The translations under genes were made by a program, and so were the position numbers. Shown in pieces: positions 14,448 to 17,008 of a stretch of 17,008 bases of DNA. Each line of letters opens with the position of its first letter. Within the stretch, counting starts at the first letter, position 1. The notes under the pieces are model-generated. The model was not told the DNA's origin and ran no database searches. It saw only the letters and a list, made by a program, of their open reading frames with translations. The DNA comes from Desulfovibrio sp. OttesenSCG-928-G15 (GTDB lineage: Bacteria; Desulfobacterota; Desulfovibrionia; Desulfovibrionales; Desulfovibrionaceae), in the NCBI GenBank assembly GCA_030266525.1, contig JAJDIC010000045.1, positions 1 through 17,008 of the forward strand, read 5' to 3'.

Positions 14448-14721
14448 ATGGTCTACGGATTTCAAAAAAGACTATCGGCGCGTTAAGGCTACTCCCCGGC
14501 ACGCTCAAGATGTGGCAGGGCTGTTGGAGGCAGTCGCCACGCTTTTGGTGGAGGATGCCCCCTTGCCGGAAAGTTTTCGTGACCATGCCCTTGTAGGTAA
14601 CTGGAAAGGCTACCGTGAGTGTCACATCAAACCGGACTTGTTGCTGATTTATCAGACAGCGGAACCCGAAGTATTGCGCTTTGCTCGTCTCGGCTCCCAT
14701 TCTGAATTGTTCAGCAAGTAA
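14434..14721 (+). CDS. yafQ: YafQ-type RelE superfamily mRNA interferase toxin
   Basis: 95-residue ribosome-dependent endoribonuclease that would cleave mRNA in the A site when freed from antitoxin. The C-terminal half, from DHALVGNWKGYRECHIKPD, follows YafQ closely. Counted from the ATG at 14434, the residues matching the YafQ catalytic set are all present: His51, His64, Asp68, His89 and Phe93. An in-frame TTG immediately before (14431) could also start translation. The gene overlaps the antitoxin by 14 nt with no strong Shine-Dalgarno of its own, so coupled translation is likely. The full set of active-site residues suggests a functional toxin. Confidence 0.92.
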   Translation: MRTIKWSTDFKKDYRRVKATPRHAQDVAGLLEAVATLLVEDAPLPESFRDHALVGNWKGYRECHIKPDLLLIYQTAEPEVLRFARLGSHSELFSK

Positions 14722-14776
14722 ACCGCTCTTCTGTGGGATATCTTCAGCCACAAAGTATCAGCGTTACCTACACCGA

Positions 14777-15010
14777 ATGCGCCATACACCGACCACAACG
14801 TACCATTACGTAAAATCTTCCTGTGCAGAGTCGATTTTGACCAGCAACGCGATGCGGGAGTATCCTTGGCACTTTCATGCCAAACATTGGATACTAGACG
14901 TAGTTTGTTCAGGCACTGTGACCTTCAGAACCAGAGATGCCAGCCGGGAACTGCTTCAGAACTTATCCGTGCCCACTCCCCGTGGGCAGAACGCTTTATC
15001 CACAGGCTGA
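14777..15010 (+). pseudogene. Possible remnant of an AraC-type regulator N-terminal cupin domain
   Basis: A 77-residue frame contains SCAESILTSNAMREYPWHFHAKHW, followed by a short strand and SGTVTF, which recalls the N-terminal cupin of AraC regulators (YP-HFH…GxVxSG). No helix-turn-helix part follows in any frame I could read, and there is no Shine-Dalgarno. It may be a decayed fragment or chance. The rest of the 571-bp gap 14722-15292 shows no recognisable gene. Confidence 0.25.
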
Positions 15011-15201
15011 GAAATAAACTGGTCTGCTGACATATATTTCCCGACATGCCCTTTCTCTCAAGAAGAAGTTTCCGCTGATTACCCCTACAAGCTCGCGTTT
15101 TAGCAGCGCAGCCGAATAAATATTGCTCTTTTCCGGATTCTGGAAAGTGTCTGGCGTAATATGAATACCATGCAAGTGCCATTTCAAACGGTGGCATTTG
15201 C

Positions 15202-15231
15202 TGGCGGGGTCGAAGGCAAGGCGATCCCGCC
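15202..15231. repeat. Inverted repeat upstream of the FtsZ-like gene
   Basis: GGCGGGGTC pairs with GATCCCGCC around an ~11-nt loop, with one G-U pair, about 65 bp before the ATG at 15293. It could be an operator or a leader hairpin. No T tract follows, and I could not draw a convincing promoter for the downstream gene. Confidence 0.4.
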
Positions 15232-15292
15232 CTTACCCTTTCTCAACGATACTCCGTGATATGGGGAAAACGAAACGCCAAGGGATAACGAG

Positions 15293-16240
15293 ATGCAGCA
15301 ACTTTTGAAAAGACTGGTGTTCTTCGGTTTACCAATTGCTGGTGGCATGCTTGCTTATAGCTACAAGCGTTATCAGCAAGGAAAAACAACTCAGTCTCTG
15401 TGGGCTCAAATGCCACAGGAGCCGACTTCCTCCGAACAGTCGTCGTGGGCCAAAGTACCACAAGAACCGACGTTATCCGAGTTCCTGGCGGATGCCCTTG
15501 CTCGTGTGGCTCAAGCTACGGGGCGAGATGGAAAAGGGGCTGCAACATATCCACCTTCCTCGCAATCGGCCAGCAGCGGGAATACGTTCAGCAAGATACC
15601 GTTTGTTGAGTTTTCGCCTGTTCCGCAGGAAAACAGCAAGGCAGAGCTTGGCGCAGAAGGAAAGACCTGTATTCTTGGCGTGATGGATCACGGCATAACG
15701 GGCAAAATATTTCTTTCCCTCCAGGGGGAAAAACTTCCTGGAGCAACGTATGTTCTTGTCGACTCGCATTCACAAGTAAAAGGTGCCGCAGAGGTTTTGT
15801 TAAACGCAGGGATACCGCAACAGAGCGTTAAGGCAATAAAAAAAGAGCTTGGATGTGGGATAAGCAATGTTTGGGAAAATATTCGGCAACTTAAAGAGTA
15901 TCTCGCTGAAATAGATACGCTTGTTTTGGTGACAGGACTTGGAAATACCAAGGGAAATGACATCGTAATGAACATCGCCAAAGCTGCGCATGAAGTCGGT
16001 ACAAATACAGCAGCCCTGGTGTCACTCCCATTCAGTTTTGAAGGAAATTATACCCGCCAAAGGGCGTTGGAAAGCTATAACTTCCTGGTGCAACATACAT
16101 CTTTGGCAAGTACCATTTCTCTCGACCCAAGGTTGAACGTCCCGGAGGATAAGCACACCTTCATTACGGTTTTTGCCAAAGCACGACGGGAATACTCAGA
16201 ACTCATACGGTTCATGGCAACTTTGCCCACGAATCAGTAA
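15293..16240 (+). CDS. Membrane-anchored FtsZ/tubulin-like protein with reduced GTPase domain (undescribed type)
   Basis: 315 residues in three parts. Residues 8-24 are one hydrophobic segment with flanking Lys/Arg (LLKRLVFFGLPIAGG), a probable membrane anchor. Residues 35-120 are a Ser/Pro/Gln/Glu-rich linker with an imperfect 15-residue repeat (WAQMPQEPTSSE at 37-48, WAKVPQEPTLSE at 52-63). Residues 125-315 resemble the N-terminal half of FtsZ: CILGVMDHG (126-134) for T1, YVLVDSHSQ (153-161) for the FIAxNTDxQ strand, ELGCGISNV (185-193) for the RGLGAGxNP loop, VLVTGLGNTKGND (211-223) in place of GGGTGTG, and LPFSFEGNYTRQRA (245-258) matching PFxFEGxRR. The protein ends about where helix H7 would end, so the T7 loop catalytic Asp and the C-terminal domain are missing. 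AAGGG (15280-15284) is a good ribosome site. GTP hydrolysis is doubtful; a membrane-bound scaffold or modulator of filaments is an inference. Confidence 0.72.
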   Translation: MQQLLKRLVFFGLPIAGGMLAYSYKRYQQGKTTQSLWAQMPQEPTSSEQSSWAKVPQEPTLSEFLADALARVAQATGRDGKGAATYPPSSQSASSGNTFSKIPFVEFSPVPQENSKAELGAEGKTCILGVMDHGITGKIFLSLQGEKLPGATYVLVDSHSQVKGAAEVLLNAGIPQQSVKAIKKELGCGISNVWENIRQLKEYLAEIDTLVLVTGLGNTKGNDIVMNIAKAAHEVGTNTAALVSLPFSFEGNYTRQRALESYNFLVQHTSLASTISLDPRLNVPEDKHTFITVFAKARREYSELIRFMATLPTNQ

Positions 16241-16257
16241 TAATCGAACAAAAAGAG

Positions 16258-16300
16258 AAGGCCTCGTTGTGTTTTGTGGCACAACGAGGCCTTTGGCATG
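16258..16300. terminator. Bidirectional terminator between convergent genes
   Basis: Perfect 14-bp stem AAGGCCTCGTTGTG (16258-16271) with CACAACGAGGCCTT (16280-16293). The minus-strand read is followed by CTCTTTTTG, a good T tract; the plus-strand read has only TTT. It sits 18 bp after the FtsZ-like gene stop. A separate 8-bp inverted repeat CTGTCATC/GATGACAG (16301-16308, 16337-16344) follows. Confidence 0.85.
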
Positions 16301-16385
16301 CTGTCATCTGCTGCCAGTCCAGCTTTTCGCTAATATGATGACAGTCAAATTACATACTCCATAATAGTGAAAAACTCGAAGCGGC

Positions 16386-17008
16386 TTATGCTGCATTCCA
16401 AGAATTTTCAGCTATATGTGGATACTTCTGAGTCAGTTGTTGCTTAACAGTAAGAATTGATTCCTGTGTGATGTCTAACATGGCTTTGTCCAACACGCGC
16501 TTTGCATGCCTGTCAAAATGGCATTCTTTGTACAGTGTTTCCAAAAGCCAGTCGAAGAATATGCCCCATACCTGGTGTTCGGATAAATTTCCACTGCGAG
16601 CAACTTCAGCAACGTAGCAAGAAACATTCGTCATCGTCTTTTTGGGAGAAATCATTTCAACGCACTGTGCTATAGATGTAGCCCTGCAAACAGCCTGAAC
16701 CCATGCTGCCGCCGCTTGTCGTGGTGACAAGTCCAAGTCCGTGAGTTTCCTGGAAAATGTAGGGATCTGGAAGTCACATTCATCTATGAACACCCCATCG
16801 CAATCCTCAAATGCATAAATCGGCGAGCAGGCAACAGGAAAGGTATAAATTATCTCAACAGATTCTCCCGTATTGGTTTTATATTTTTGTTGAACAGTTG
16901 ATTCAAATGCAAGTCCTTGTATGCGACTGGAAGCCCCTTTTGCTCTGTTTTTGGGTGGGGAGTATGCAAAAGGTGGTTTCTTTTCCAGTGCGTTTTGGTT
17001 GCACGGTT
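16386..17008 (-). CDS. Unrecognised protein, N-terminus beyond the window
   Basis: The minus-strand frame is open from the right edge to TAA at 16386, giving at least 206 residues. A GTG at 16793 is in frame, but the open frame continues upstream, so it need not be the start. The visible N-terminal part (FAYSPPKN, EIIYTFPVACSPIYAFEDCDGVFIDECDF) looks like a small beta-rich domain with several Cys and acidic residues. The C-terminal part (from LSPRQAAAAWVQAV to the end) looks mostly helical, with SGNLSEHQVWGIFFDWLLETLYKECHFD in the middle. There is no signal peptide or membrane helix in the visible part. I recognise no family. Base composition is AT-richer than the left half of the window, in keeping with island cargo. 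It converges on the FtsZ-like gene across a shared terminator, so the two are not cotranscribed, and a functional link is unproven. Confidence 0.7.
   Translation of the reverse strand, partial: PCNQNALEKKPPFAYSPPKNRAKGASSRIQGLAFESTVQQKYKTNTGESVEIIYTFPVACSPIYAFEDCDGVFIDECDFQIPTFSRKLTDLDLSPRQAAAAWVQAVCRATSIAQCVEMISPKKTMTNVSCYVAEVARSGNLSEHQVWGIFFDWLLETLYKECHFDRHAKRVLDKAMLDITQESILTVKQQLTQKYPHIAENSWNAA

Noticed and set aside
14996..15004. Perfect DnaA-box-like TTATCCACA with a nearby hairpin (14971-14987)
   Set aside because: It is a single box; the same 9-mer occurs inside dmsA near 2241, and no AT-rich region, iterons or replication gene are present, so an origin is not supported.

Overview
The window looks like chromosomal DNA of an anaerobic proteobacterium, most likely a sulfate- or sulfite-respiring member of the Desulfovibrionaceae. 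This is inferred from the gene content (a DMSO-reductase-type AB pair, a cysteine desulfhydrase/cysteate lyase-type PLP enzyme, a Tat-exported CehA/McbA-type metallohydrolase), the fairly high GC and the style of the intergenic hairpins. No rRNA or other marker gene is present, so the assignment stays tentative.

Left part (1-10.6 kb), metabolic and transport genes. A hybrid sensor kinase truncated by the window edge meets, tail to tail, a minus-strand dmsA-dmsB pair whose catalytic subunit has no visible Tat leader and which has no dmsC beside it. Divergent from dmsA is an ornithine cyclodeaminase/mu-crystallin family dehydrogenase. A 137-bp nested palindrome overlaps the end of that gene, followed by three 30-bp direct repeats and a structured leader, then a PLP enzyme of the D-cysteine desulfhydrase/ACC deaminase/cysteate lyase family. 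Next come a solitary Dam-type adenine methylase, an EamA-family transporter and an AzgA-type purine permease, with terminators behind several of them.

Middle (10.6-13.3 kb). A large minus-strand gene encodes a Tat-exported PHP-domain metallohydrolase of the CehA/McbA type. It has a clear Shine-Dalgarno, a Tat motif and a strong terminator.

Right part (13.3-17.0 kb), the border of a mobile region. A decayed P4-type tyrosine integrase lies next to the last ~18 nt of a tRNA (probably tRNA-Leu) followed by its terminator, which is the footprint of site-specific integration at a tRNA 3' end. Beyond it the cargo changes character. There is a DinJ/YafQ toxin-antitoxin pair with an operator inside its promoter, a short possible AraC-type remnant, and a 315-residue protein with an N-terminal membrane segment, a repeated Pro/Glu linker and a reduced FtsZ/tubulin-like GTPase domain. 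A convergent unrecognised gene runs off the right edge. The membrane-anchored FtsZ-like protein in this tRNA-linked island is the most novel item in the window.
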